The notes under the pieces are model-generated. The model was not told the origin of the DNA. It made no database searches and worked only from the letters and a program-made list of their open reading frames with translations. Shown one piece after another: positions 23,101 through 32,110 of a stretch of DNA of 32,571 nt. How positions within the stretch are numbered: the stretch's first letter is position 1; each line of letters starts with the position of its first letter. The position numbers and the translations under genes are program-made. The DNA is from JANRIZ01 sp033764445 (lineage in GTDB: Bacteria > Verrucomicrobiota > Verrucomicrobiia > JAWXBN01): the NCBI GenBank assembly GCA_033764445.1, contig JANRIZ010000040.1, positions 1 through 32,571 of the forward strand, read 5' to 3'.

Positions 23101-24311
23101 TTGCCATTCTCACGGAGGACGGACGCGAACTGGAGCGCCATGACATTGTCATCGGTTCGAAAATCTCCGCCGCCGACGGTTCCCACATCAAAAAGGGCGA
23201 CACCCTGGCCCAATGGGATCCGTACAACGTGCCGATTCTCACCGAAAAAGCCGGGAAGATCGAGTTTGTGGACGTCATCGAGGGCGTCACGGTCAAAAAG
23301 GAGCTCGACGAATCCACCGGGTTCCTCGGAACCGTGGTCATCGAACACAAGGAGGATCTGCATCCCCAGATCGTCATTCGCGCGGAAAAAACCGATGATG
23401 TGCTGGCCAGTTACTCGATTCCGGCCGGTGCCCACATCGTGGTGCAGCAGGGCAAAAAGGCCGGGGCGGGCACGCTCCTGGCCAAAACACCCCGCAAGGT
23501 GGCCAAGACCAAGGACATCACCGGGGGTCTGCCCCGTGTGGCCGAATTGTTCGAGGCCCGCCGTCCGAAGGACTCCGCCGAAATTGCCAAAATTGACGGT
23601 ACCATTGACTTTGGCGGGATTGTCCGCGGCAAACGCAAGCTGATCATCCGCGATGCCGACAACAACGAGGAGGAGCATCTGATCCCCCTCTCCAAACACA
23701 TCATTGTCTTCAAGGGCGACCATGTGAAGAAGGGGTCCCAGCTGACGGAAGGGCCGATCGTGCCGCACGAAATCCTCGAGATTTGCGGACCCCAGGAATT
23801 GCAGGAATACCTGGTCAACGAAGTCCAGGAGGTCTACCGCCTTCAGGGCGTGGAAATCAATGACAAACACATTGAAATCATCATCCGCCAGATGCTCCGC
23901 AAGGTCAAAGTCAGCGAACCGGGCGATACCAAGCTCCTGTGGGGCGACCAGATTGACCGGATTGTCTTTGACGAGGAAAACCACCGTGTGGTCGAGGCGG
24001 GTGGCAAACCTGCCGAAGCGACCCCCGTTCTGCTGGGCATCACCAAGGCCTCGCTTGAGACGGACAGCTTCATTTCCGCCGCATCCTTCCAGGACACAAC
24101 CCGTGTCCTGACCGAGGCGGCCACCCTGGGCCGTGTGGACAACCTCCGTGGTTTCAAGGAGAACGTCATCATGGGGCATCTGATCCCGGCTGGAACCGGC
24201 TTCCGCACCTACAAGGGCGTGGAGCTGGACCTCTTGGGCGAGCCTCTTGATGAACCCGTTGTGACCTTTGAGACCGAGGACGAGACCGAGGAATCCAAGA
24301 TCGCCGGCTGA
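20148..24311 (+). CDS. rpoC: DNA-directed RNA polymerase subunit beta'
   Basis: The 1387-residue beta' subunit carries the catalytic NADFDGDQM motif (from 468) with the three Mg-binding Asp residues. It has an N-terminal zinc site C80, C82, C95, C98, and the second zinc site C817, C891, C898, C901. The trigger-loop region [20 protein letters not shown] is followed by FHIGG and an insert of beta-barrel-like repeats before the C-terminal [20 protein letters not shown]. It is intact and ends the operon at a strong terminator. Confidence 0.99.
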   Translation: [1387 protein letters not shown]

Positions 24312-24338
24312 TCCCTCGCCCGGCGCACATGCGAATTC

Positions 24339-24373
24339 AAAAGACCCGGACATCATCGTCCGGGTCTTTTTTT
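24339..24373. terminator. Strong bidirectional intrinsic terminator after rpoC
   Basis: GACCCGGAC (24343-24351) pairs perfectly with GTCCGGGTC (24358-24366), loop ATCATC, followed by seven T. On the minus strand the same stem is followed by four T. It separates convergent rpoC and the lipid kinase gene. Confidence 0.93.
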
Positions 24374-24417
24374 GCCCTTATTCCTGACTGCCGGGGGGTG
24401 GTGGGTGCGACGCAGGT

Positions 24418-25293
24418 TCAAGGCTTCGGGACGATGACCTGCAGGGCGGCGGGTTCGATCCTGAAGGTGGCGGGCAGACTCCCGGAAAATTCACCGTCCA
24501 CCTCCACCGGCACCTCGGACTGGGCACTGATCCGCACCTCCGGAACCTTCAGATAGGTGACATCCCTGAGGTATTTGAGGCGTCCGATGAGGACGGCCTG
24601 AAAGTAGCGGATCAGGTCCAGATGTTTCTGGCTTTTGAAGATGCAGACATCCAGCAGACCGTCGTCGAGGGCGGCCTCCCGGAAGAAGGGGAAGGAGCCG
24701 CCGTAATAGCGGCCATTGCCGACCAGGACAAAACAACCCTCGTGGGTCTGCCCCCCGGTCTCGACATACACACGGGGCGGGGCGTAGGAGGCGATGCGGG
24801 CCGCGTTGAGCACATAACTCAGAGGCCCCCATATTTTTTTGAAGCCGAAGGTTGTTTCGCGGATGGTCTGGGCATCCAGGCCCACCCCCGCCAGCTGGAC
24901 AAAATATTTGTCATTGGCCCTGGCCAGATCAATGGTGCGGGAATGTCCCTGCACAATCAGTTCCCACGCCCGGTCGATCCGGAGGGGGATGCCCAATTCG
25001 CGTGCCAGGACATTGACCGTGCCCAGGGGAAGAATCCCCAGCCGGGCCTTGGAGAGGGCCAGACCGTTGATGACCTCATTGATGGTGCCATCCCCGCCTG
25101 CGGCGACAATGGTGCGAAAGCCCTGATCCGCCGCACGGCGGGCCATCTGGGTCGCGTCCCCCGCGGCGGAGGTGAGTTTGATGATCGCATGGGCGGAAAG
25201 ATGATCGAGATTTTTGCGCAGGGCACGGGCACGCTCCCCCCGGGCCATGGGGTTGAGGATGACAAAAATTTCGTTCTGGAGGCTTGTCGCCAT
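24418..25293 (-). CDS. Diacylglycerol kinase catalytic-domain (YegS/DgkB-like) lipid kinase
   Basis: The 291-residue protein from ATG 25293 has the DAGK catalytic fold: ILNPMARGERA near the N-terminus, AAGGDGTINEVINGLA (64-79) with the nucleotide-binding GGDGT, and LGILPLGTVNVLAREL (85-100). Near the end, EVPVEVDGEF is the typical C-terminal motif. Family members phosphorylate diacylglycerol or related lipids at the membrane using ATP; the exact lipid is not predictable. An upstream in-frame ATG at 25344 would run into the divergent AsmA-like gene. Only 28 bp separate the two start codons, so their promoters must overlap coding sequence or each other. Confidence 0.9.
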   Translation of the reverse strand: MATSLQNEIFVILNPMARGERARALRKNLDHLSAHAIIKLTSAAGDATQMARRAADQGFRTIVAAGGDGTINEVINGLALSKARLGILPLGTVNVLARELGIPLRIDRAWELIVQGHSRTIDLARANDKYFVQLAGVGLDAQTIRETTFGFKKIWGPLSYVLNAARIASYAPPRVYVETGGQTHEGCFVLVGNGRYYGGSFPFFREAALDDGLLDVCIFKSQKHLDLIRYFQAVLIGRLKYLRDVTYLKVPEVRISAQSEVPVEVDGEFSGSLPATFRIEPAALQVIVPKP

Positions 25294-25321
25294 AAATGAA
25301 GCCGCTATGGTAAAAATCCCG

Positions 25322-26749
25322 ATGAAAAAAGCACTGAAAATCATCGCCCTTCTGTGCCTGGTCTGTTTGTTCCTTCTGGCAGGGGCGGCGGTGGCCCTGC
25401 ACTTTTATCTGAGTTCCGACGGCTTTCGGAACATGCTCCTCGACAAGACCGGCGAGGCCCTGGGGGTGAAGATCACCACCGAAAAATTTGAGTTTTCGTA
25501 TTGGAAAGGGGCCCGGATGGTCGGGGTCAAGGTCCGGAATCCCGACGGCATGATGACCCCGCACTTTTTTGAGGCGGAATCCTTCTCCTTCCAGTACAAT
25601 CTGCTGGCCCTCCTGCGTCGCAAAATAGAGATTGAGCGTTTCACACTCAAAGAGCCCAAACTGACCATGGAGCAGACCAAGGACGGCACCTGGTATCTGC
25701 CCGGGCAGAAGTCCGTCCCCACCGGACCGGTTCCGGAGACCGGGGCACCGACCCCGGCCACGGTCCCGTCAAAACCGCTCCCCTTTTCGGTGGAGACGCT
25801 GCAGATCATCAACGGTTCCTTCGTGATGCTCGGGCAGGATGGACGTGTTCCCTTTTCTGTCCGGGGTCTGAATCTCAAGTCCACCATCAACATTGACGAC
25901 ACGATCAATCACATCGCCGGGGCGGTGAGTTTCAACGAACTGACCGTGACGGACAAGCTGACCATCAGCGCCGCCCAGTCGGATTTTGAACTGCAGGGAC
26001 GCAAGGCGATTCTCCGCAAATTGCAGGGACAATCCTTTGGAGGCCGGGTGGAGGGTCAGGCGACCATCGATCTGGGGGGGGTGGAAATGCCGTTGTTTTT
26101 GGAGCTTCAGGGACGCGGGCTGGATTTGCAGCAGATTCTCGAGAAGTTCGGCTCGGGGGGGCAGCAGATCACCGGAGCGCTGCAGGCCGCGGTGAAGCTG
26201 CAGATTCCGCTCAATGCGCCCCTGGAACTTTCGGGCGGCGGCGCGGCGGAACTGGCCAATGGCCGGGTGGTGGGCAATCCCCTGCTGCAGCTGATCGGGT
26301 CCGTCTTCAACATCTCGGAATTCCAGGAGGTTCCCTTTCAAAAGGCGCGGACGGATTTCTCCATCACCAACCGTGTGGTCACACTGACAGGCACGGACCT
26401 GAAAAGCCCGGATATCCGTCTTTTTGGGGGAGGGACCATCACCTTTGAGCGGGTGTACGATGTGGTGCTGACCCTGACCATGAGTGAGCGGCTGATGAAC
26501 CTGCTGGCCAACGACGTCAAAATCGCTTTCAAAAGGAATGAGGATGGGACGTATGCCACCCCGGAGTTCAAGGTGTACGGGCCGCAAAGTGAACTGAAAC
26601 AGAATCTGCTGGATACGCTGCTCAAGGACGGCGGCAAGCGCATCCTTGAGAAAAAGGCGGGTGAGTTGCTCAACAACCTTTTCAAAAGAAAAGAACCCGC
26701 CCCGCCCGCCGTGGAGCCTCCGGCAGTCAATTCCCCGGCCGCCCCATGA
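25322..26749 (+). CDS. AsmA-family protein (outer-membrane biogenesis/lipid-transport-like)
   Basis: The 475-residue protein begins MKKALKIIALLCLVCLFLL, an uncleaved signal anchor. A GEALGVKITTEKFEF segment and long beta-rich repeats follow. The AsmA-like C-terminal region includes LANGRVVGNPLLQLIGSVF, TDFSITNRVVTLTGTDLKSP and IRLFGGGTITF. It ends in a Pro/Ala-rich tail. AsmA-like proteins span the periplasm and are thought to move phospholipids or affect outer-membrane assembly. In-frame ATG 25307 (MVKIP) is an alternative start. The ATGA overlap with rsmD suggests coupling. The divergent lipid kinase next door is compatible with an envelope-lipid role. Confidence 0.82.
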   Translation: MKKALKIIALLCLVCLFLLAGAAVALHFYLSSDGFRNMLLDKTGEALGVKITTEKFEFSYWKGARMVGVKVRNPDGMMTPHFFEAESFSFQYNLLALLRRKIEIERFTLKEPKLTMEQTKDGTWYLPGQKSVPTGPVPETGAPTPATVPSKPLPFSVETLQIINGSFVMLGQDGRVPFSVRGLNLKSTINIDDTINHIAGAVSFNELTVTDKLTISAAQSDFELQGRKAILRKLQGQSFGGRVEGQATIDLGGVEMPLFLELQGRGLDLQQILEKFGSGGQQITGALQAAVKLQIPLNAPLELSGGGAAELANGRVVGNPLLQLIGSVFNISEFQEVPFQKARTDFSITNRVVTLTGTDLKSPDIRLFGGGTITFERVYDVVLTLTMSERLMNLLANDVKIAFKRNEDGTYATPEFKVYGPQSELKQNLLDTLLKDGGKRILEKKAGELLNNLFKRKEPAPPAVEPPAVNSPAAP

Positions 26750-27339
26750 GAATCATCGCCGGCAGTGCCGGGGGGGTTCCCCTGTTTGCTCCCAAGGACC
26801 TGTCGGTGCGTCCGGCCGCCGATCGCACCCGGGCGGCCCTGTTTTCGGCACTGGGGGACCGTGTGCCCGGGGCGAAGGTCCTCGATCTTTTTGCCGGAAC
26901 CGGGTCGATCGGGCTTGAGGCCATCAGTCGCGGGGCCGCCTCCTGTGTTTTTGTCGAGAAACACAAAATGAGCGTGAAATTGTTGGAGCGGAACATGGCC
27001 AAAACCCGGCTGACCGGTCCGATCATGGCCGTGGATGCCATTTTTGCGCTGGGTCAGCTCGTGGCCCGGGGAGAAAGATTTGACATCGTCGTGGCGGACC
27101 CGCCCTTTTGGAAGGAGACCGATGTGAGCCAGAACATCCTTTCCAACCGGGAATTGCGCAAGTACAGCACCGAACTCCTCCATCATCCCGACCTGCGGAC
27201 CCTGATGGCGCCCGGGGGGATTTTTGTGCTCGACTCGTACCATCTCGACCGGTTTGAGGTGCCCCGGGAGTGGGAGCTGGTCCGGGAAAGGGAATATGGA
27301 CAGGTGCGCGTGCAGTTTCTTGTTTTGAAAGAGGGCTGA
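26746..27339 (+). CDS. rsmD: 16S rRNA (guanine966-N2)-methyltransferase RsmD
   Basis: RsmD methylates G966 of 16S rRNA in the small subunit. The 197-residue protein begins MRIIAGSAGG and has RPAADRTRAALFSAL (22-36), the SAM-binding DLFAGTGSIGLEA (47-59) and the catalytic ADPPF (117-121; the usual form is N/D-P-P-Y/F). Its ATG overlaps the AsmA gene stop by four bases. The rsmD-coaD pair is a widely conserved neighbourhood. Confidence 0.94.
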   Translation: MRIIAGSAGGVPLFAPKDLSVRPAADRTRAALFSALGDRVPGAKVLDLFAGTGSIGLEAISRGAASCVFVEKHKMSVKLLERNMAKTRLTGPIMAVDAIFALGQLVARGERFDIVVADPPFWKETDVSQNILSNRELRKYSTELLHHPDLRTLMAPGGIFVLDSYHLDRFEVPREWELVREREYGQVRVQFLVLKEG

Positions 27340-27359
27340 TTTGTGGTTGTATCCCGTCC

Positions 27360-27848
27360 ATGAGCCAAAAACGCATTGCCGTTTACCCCGGAAGTTTTGA
27401 TCCTGTCACCAACGGGCATCTGGATGTCATCGAGCGGGCCGCCCGCATTTTCGACGAGGTCATTGTTGCTGTGGCGGTCAATGATGAAAAAAATCCGCTC
27501 TTTTCCGCCGCGGAACGGTGCCGGATGGTTGAACACGCCGTCAGGCATCTGCCCAACGTCTCTGTGGATTCATTTCCCGGGTTGCTGGTCAGTTATGCGC
27601 GATCCAAGGGGGCCTGTGCACTCATCCGCGGTTTGCGGGCGGTCAGTGACTTTGAATTTGAATTCCAGATGGCCCTCATGAACCGGGGACTGGACCCGGA
27701 GATTGAAACCATTTTTTTGATGCCCAAGGACACCTACACGTATCTGAGTTCGCGGATCATCAAGGAAATCGCCCGGCTGGGCGGGGATGTGTCACCCTTT
27801 GTCCCCGCCGAGGTGGTGCAGGCGATGGCGGCAAAATGGGGGCGATAG
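27360..27848 (+). CDS. coaD: Phosphopantetheine adenylyltransferase
   Basis: CoaD transfers AMP from ATP to 4'-phosphopantetheine, the penultimate step of coenzyme A synthesis. The start is ATG 27360 (162 residues); the frame is open upstream inside rsmD but without family similarity. Motifs are YPGSFDPVTNGH (9-20, with the T/H-x-G-H nucleotidyltransferase signature), IRGLRAVSDFEFE (89-101) and YLSSRIIKE (128-136). Length is standard. It ends seven bases before the convergent adhesin gene with no visible terminator. Confidence 0.97.
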   Translation: MSQKRIAVYPGSFDPVTNGHLDVIERAARIFDEVIVAVAVNDEKNPLFSAAERCRMVEHAVRHLPNVSVDSFPGLLVSYARSKGACALIRGLRAVSDFEFEFQMALMNRGLDPEIETIFLMPKDTYTYLSSRIIKEIARLGGDVSPFVPAEVVQAMAAKWGR

Positions 27849-27855
27849 GGGCGGC

Positions 27856-30800
27856 TCACACCTGCCGTCGGCGCCATTTGCGCAAGGCGGTGAGGGCGGC
27901 GGCAAGCAGGAGGCCCGGGAGGAGAAGATCGACGGTGGAAGGCTCGGGGATGATGGCCAGATAGTAGAAGCCGCCGGTGTTGTAAACCTTCAGATACTGG
28001 TCGGCGGAGAGGCCCGTGGCGGAGAATCCGCTCAGGAAGAATCCTGAACCATCCTGGTAGGGGGCGAAAATATCCGTCGTGGCACGGACCCCGCCGTAGT
28101 AGGGATTGGCTGCGGTCCCGAGGGTGCCGGAGGGAGGGGCTGTGAAGTTCCAGGTGAAAAGTCCCAGGTTTGTGAAGGAACCAGTCACCTCGATGCCCCG
28201 GAAGGTGGACCAGAGGGTCGCCCCACCGGCCTGATTGTCGAGGTTGATGGTGGCATTGTTGGTGAAGTCTCCGTTGATGCGGAAAAAGTCCCCGGTCGCC
28301 TCATTGAGGTTGAGATTGTTGACCGTGCTGCCCGCATCCAGGAGCACATCCCCCTGCACATCGAAACTGCCATTGACATCCAGGGTTGATCCGTTGGAGA
28401 TGGCCAGATGGGAATTGGCCACGCGGAGTGCGCCATTGGCCACCAGGGTGGCTCCATTGGAGATCGAAACGCCATTGGTCGCCGTGGTGAGGGTGTTGGT
28501 CAGACGGAGCGTGCCGTTGGTGATGGTGATGGAACCGGAGAGGGTGTTGGTGCCCGAGAGGGCGAGGGTTTGACCACCGCGAATGAAGAGGTTCTGGGTG
28601 CCATTGGTGGCGGTCAGTCCCCCGGAGAGAGTGGTCAGTCCCGAGTTGGAGACCACCAGACGGATGGTGTCGAGGGTGTCCCCGGATTGGTTGGTGGCCA
28701 GGACATTGATGGCTCCCGAAAAGGTCAGGTCACTGCTGCCGATGAAGGTTGTGTTGCTGGTTTTGGCGTATTGGACCGCATTGGTGACCGTTTGATTTCC
28801 ATTGGTGGCAAACAACTGGGCGCGGGCCGTGCCAAGGGTGGAATCGTTGATGAAGAGAGTGCCCGTCCCGAGGGCGTTGCTGTGGCCGATTCCCAGTGCC
28901 CCGCCGTACAGATAGGTGCCGCCCGCATGGGAATTGCTGGCGGACAGAATCAGTGTGCCCGCCTCGCCGCCGCCTGCCGTCCCGCGCTCCACCCGGCCCG
29001 CCCCGGAAAGGGTGCCCGCGAGGTTGACGATATTGGTGCTGGGATTGGTCCCGCCGGCGGTGTTCATCAGGGTCAGGGCGGAATGTTGATCCAGGCTGAT
29101 GTTATTGGAATAAACCATCTGCCCCGAAGCACTCAAGCCCAGGCGGGAAATGGTCGAACCGGAGGAGTTGGTGTTGCGGACGGCCAGATCGACGGTGGAT
29201 TGAAAGACGGGGGCCGATGAAAATTCGAGCGAGTGGCCGCCGGATTCAAACGTGAAGATGTGTCCCGTCTGGCCGGTGACTGTCAGCGAGTTGGCCACGA
29301 CGACATTGGTCATGGCAAAAAGTCTGTTGTCACCCTGCGCGGCGGAGGCCACAAAGGTCAGGGCCCCCAGACCCAGGGACTCGTCGCTGTCGATGGAGAC
29401 GGTCCCGTTGCTGAGGACAAAATTGCCCGTGAAGGTTTTGTCCCCGGAGAGCCGCAGATTGCCCGCGCCCACCTTCGTGAGGGCGGCAACCCCCGACACA
29501 TTGCCCGTGACCGAGAGAATCGAGCCTGCCTCCGTGCCGATGGAGGAGGCGGAGGTCAGTGTGATGACCCCCCCCCAGCCGTTGGTCGTGTTGGCGTCGC
29601 TGCGAAGTGCCCCGGTTGTCCCGATGCCCGTCCCGTTGAGGACCAGTTCCTCCGAGGCGACATTGATGTTGCTTTGCAGCCGGAGCGTCGCACCGTCGAA
29701 GACGACTGTACCCGCATTGGCACTGCCCAGGGCGCTGTCGTGGCGGGCGATGAGGGTGCCTTCGCGGATGAGGGTGAAGCCGTTGTAGGTGTTGTTATTG
29801 GTCAGGACCAGGGTGCCCTGACCCGTTTTGATGAGGTCGGAGGTTTCGGAACCGGAAATGACGCCGCCCAGAATCGCCAGATCGGCGCTGGAGGAGGCAT
29901 TGTCATGGACGTGGATTTGGCGGGCCTGATAATCGCCCACCGTGCCCCCGTCGAGGGCCACATTGTTGGCGAGATGAACCTCGCTGTCGGCCTTGGAGGA
30001 ACCGAACAGAAGCGCGTAGCCGTTGTTGAGGAACTCACCGTTGTTCCATTGAAGTGATGCGAGAGTCGAGCCGCCCACGGCGGTTACAAGTCGGACATCG
30101 GCATTGCCGTTGATGGCGGAAAATCCACCATTGCCCCGGTCGGTGGCCCCTTCGACAAAGGTCAATACGCCCCCGGAGCCCGTGCCGGTGAGAGCAAGGG
30201 CCCGGGCAAACGTGCCCCCTCCGTTGATTTCAAGGACACCTCCGCGCATTTTGATCGTCGTATTGGCTCCGCCGTCCGAACCTCCGCCGCCGAGGGCAGT
30301 GGTGGTGGCGCGGAGTGTGCCCCCATTGAGAACGATGGACCGTGCGTTGCTGTTGGTGAGTAGATTGGATGTGGAGTCGAGGCTCATGACGCCGGCACCA
30401 GCCTTGATAACATCTCCCGCCGTGGCGATCGGTATGAGAGAGGTTTTGATAATGAGCAGACCGTTGGTGTCATGCACATGAAAGTAGCGGTGGTTGCCGC
30501 TGCCACCACTGATCCCGCCCGTGCCTCCGGCGGAGTTTTCAATGGTGAAGGTTTCGCCCCCGGAAAGGAGGAACCCTTGGGAAACCAAGTTGCCGTTGGA
30601 GAGGGTCAGAGTTTTGTTTGCTCCGGCCTCAAAGACGAGGGAATTGAATGTTTTGGCGGTGTCGTTGACAATCGCATTGTCCGTAATGACCACGTTGGAG
30701 GTATTCAGTGACGAAAGCAGCCCACTGACGTTGGTGGTGGCGGCCTGAAAAACGCCCAGTGTCGTGTCGTAACCGGCGAACCGGTTGCCATTGATGGTGA

Positions 30801-32064
30801 CCGAACCGCGGGAGACACCTGTCCCGCCCATGATCCCGTTGTTGGTGGTGGGCGCGGACGTGAAAAGGATGCGGGGATTGGCACCGGCAGTGCCCAAAGT
30901 GCCACCGGAGGCGGAAAAATTGAGCGTGCCGCGATTGTTTTGGGCCAGGGAGGCCAAGGTCAGAACGGTTCCGCCTCCACCGCCGTTGTGTTCGATGCGG
31001 ATGGTTGTCTCGCTGCTGTTGAGTGTCAACGCCCCGGCGGTTTCGGTCGTGCCCGCCGCATTGCCGACGAGGCTGATTTTTCCACCCAGGGAAGTGATCG
31101 CTCCGCCATCCACCAGACGATCCGACGAATTGATGGCGGTGTTGTCGAGGGTCAGTGTCCCCCCGCGAAGTTCGACGGCCATCGAGGCATTCGTGGCCTG
31201 TGCGTTTCCGGCCAGGGTGATGCCCGAGGAATATTGTTCCGGGCCTGTCTGGACCCCGTTGATGGCCAGCGGACCGGTGATCTGTCCGATATTGCCCGTA
31301 AACGTCTGGGTTCCCAGACCGCGGACCGTCCAGTCATCAGCGGTGGCGGTTCCGCCAAAAGTGGCGTTGGTCAGCAGAAATTGAAAGACATCGTTGGCCG
31401 CCACTCCGTTGTGAAAGGTGCCCGCGCCGCCCAGTCCGCCGATGCGCAGTTCTGTGCCGGACACTCCTGCATTCGTGAAGGTGGCTGTGGAACCGATTTC
31501 AAGATTGTTGTTGCGCAAAGTGCGGTTGGAGGAATTGGAGACCGTGAGGGTGCCGTCGCTGAGTTTGATGCCGCCCAGAAGCAGATTGTCGTTGTTGGTG
31601 ATGATCAGATTTCCCGCCCCGGTTTTTTCAAAACCGGCAAATCCCTTGAGTCGTGAGTCCATCAGAAGCGTCTGCGCCGAGGCCACCGCGATCTGCACAT
31701 TGCTCCCGTGCAGGGTGAGTGTGTTGTTTCGGATGCGGTATTGGGTGCCGCTGGTGGCGTTGACATTGAGGCGGTTGGCTGCGATGCCGGTTGTCAGGGT
31801 GACCTCCCCGGCGGTTCCCTCAAAAAAGGCGGTGTTGGTCAGGCTGAGGTTTGACCAGTTGGTGGCGGTGCCGTTGTTGGAGGCAAACAGCCACGTCCCA
31901 GAGGAGGTATTCCAGTTGCCCGATCCGCCGACAGCGGGGGAGGAACCGTCGAATGACCAGTAATATTCCTGGGCATGGAGAGGGGATAATCCGAAGAAAA
32001 GCAGCAGGTACGGAGCATATAAAGCCCCGCGTTTTATGAAATTTATGGAAAATTTGTATTTCAA
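27856..32064 (-). CDS. Large PEP-CTERM protein with autotransporter-associated beta-strand repeats
   Basis: The 1402-residue protein begins at TTG 32064, as no ATG or GTG lies between an upstream TAA and the signal peptide. The signal peptide covers about residues 1-31 and ends in PLHAQ. The body is rich in Asn, Thr, Ser and Gly and contains degenerate PATR-type repeats such as FEKTGAGNLIITNN (145-158), IKAGAGVMSLDS (near 551), IKTGQGTLVLTNNNTYNG (near 745), TKVGAGNLRLSG (near 861) and GGQTLALSGTNTLSGS (near 1161). It ends in IPEPSTVDLLLPGLLLAA and RKWRRR, a PEP-CTERM signal, so it is not a classical autotransporter with its own barrel. A surface adhesin or matrix role is likely but unproven. 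A Pho-box-like repeat lies upstream. Confidence 0.9.
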   Translation of the reverse strand: MKYKFSINFIKRGALYAPYLLLFFGLSPLHAQEYYWSFDGSSPAVGGSGNWNTSSGTWLFASNNGTATNWSNLSLTNTAFFEGTAGEVTLTTGIAANRLNVNATSGTQYRIRNNTLTLHGSNVQIAVASAQTLLMDSRLKGFAGFEKTGAGNLIITNNDNLLLGGIKLSDGTLTVSNSSNRTLRNNNLEIGSTATFTNAGVSGTELRIGGLGGAGTFHNGVAANDVFQFLLTNATFGGTATADDWTVRGLGTQTFTGNIGQITGPLAINGVQTGPEQYSSGITLAGNAQATNASMAVELRGGTLTLDNTAINSSDRLVDGGAITSLGGKISLVGNAAGTTETAGALTLNSSETTIRIEHNGGGGGTVLTLASLAQNNRGTLNFSASGGTLGTAGANPRILFTSAPTTNNGIMGGTGVSRGSVTINGNRFAGYDTTLGVFQAATTNVSGLLSSLNTSNVVITDNAIVNDTAKTFNSLVFEAGANKTLTLSNGNLVSQGFLLSGGETFTIENSAGGTGGISGGSGNHRYFHVHDTNGLLIIKTSLIPIATAGDVIKAGAGVMSLDSTSNLLTNSNARSIVLNGGTLRATTTALGGGGSDGGANTTIKMRGGVLEINGGGTFARALALTGTGSGGVLTFVEGATDRGNGGFSAINGNADVRLVTAVGGSTLASLQWNNGEFLNNGYALLFGSSKADSEVHLANNVALDGGTVGDYQARQIHVHDNASSSADLAILGGVISGSETSDLIKTGQGTLVLTNNNTYNGFTLIREGTLIARHDSALGSANAGTVVFDGATLRLQSNINVASEELVLNGTGIGTTGALRSDANTTNGWGGVITLTSASSIGTEAGSILSVTGNVSGVAALTKVGAGNLRLSGDKTFTGNFVLSNGTVSIDSDESLGLGALTFVASAAQGDNRLFAMTNVVVANSLTVTGQTGHIFTFESGGHSLEFSSAPVFQSTVDLAVRNTNSSGSTISRLGLSASGQMVYSNNISLDQHSALTLMNTAGGTNPSTNIVNLAGTLSGAGRVERGTAGGGEAGTLILSASNSHAGGTYLYGGALGIGHSNALGTGTLFINDSTLGTARAQLFATNGNQTVTNAVQYAKTSNTTFIGSSDLTFSGAINVLATNQSGDTLDTIRLVVSNSGLTTLSGGLTATNGTQNLFIRGGQTLALSGTNTLSGSITITNGTLRLTNTLTTATNGVSISNGATLVANGALRVANSHLAISNGSTLDVNGSFDVQGDVLLDAGSTVNNLNLNEATGDFFRINGDFTNNATINLDNQAGGATLWSTFRGIEVTGSFTNLGLFTWNFTAPPSGTLGTAANPYYGGVRATTDIFAPYQDGSGFFLSGFSATGLSADQYLKVYNTGGFYYLAIIPEPSTVDLLLPGLLLAAALTALRKWRRRQV

Positions 32065-32110
32065 TGCCTCAAAGGGTAAAGATGCAATGTTTTATCTGGG
32101 CGTCGATCCC

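Noticed and set aside
28408..31963. Several plus-strand open frames opposite the large PEP-CTERM gene
   Set aside because: They mirror its Thr/Asn/Gly repeats; the minus strand has signal peptide, repeats and sorting signal, so it is the coding strand.
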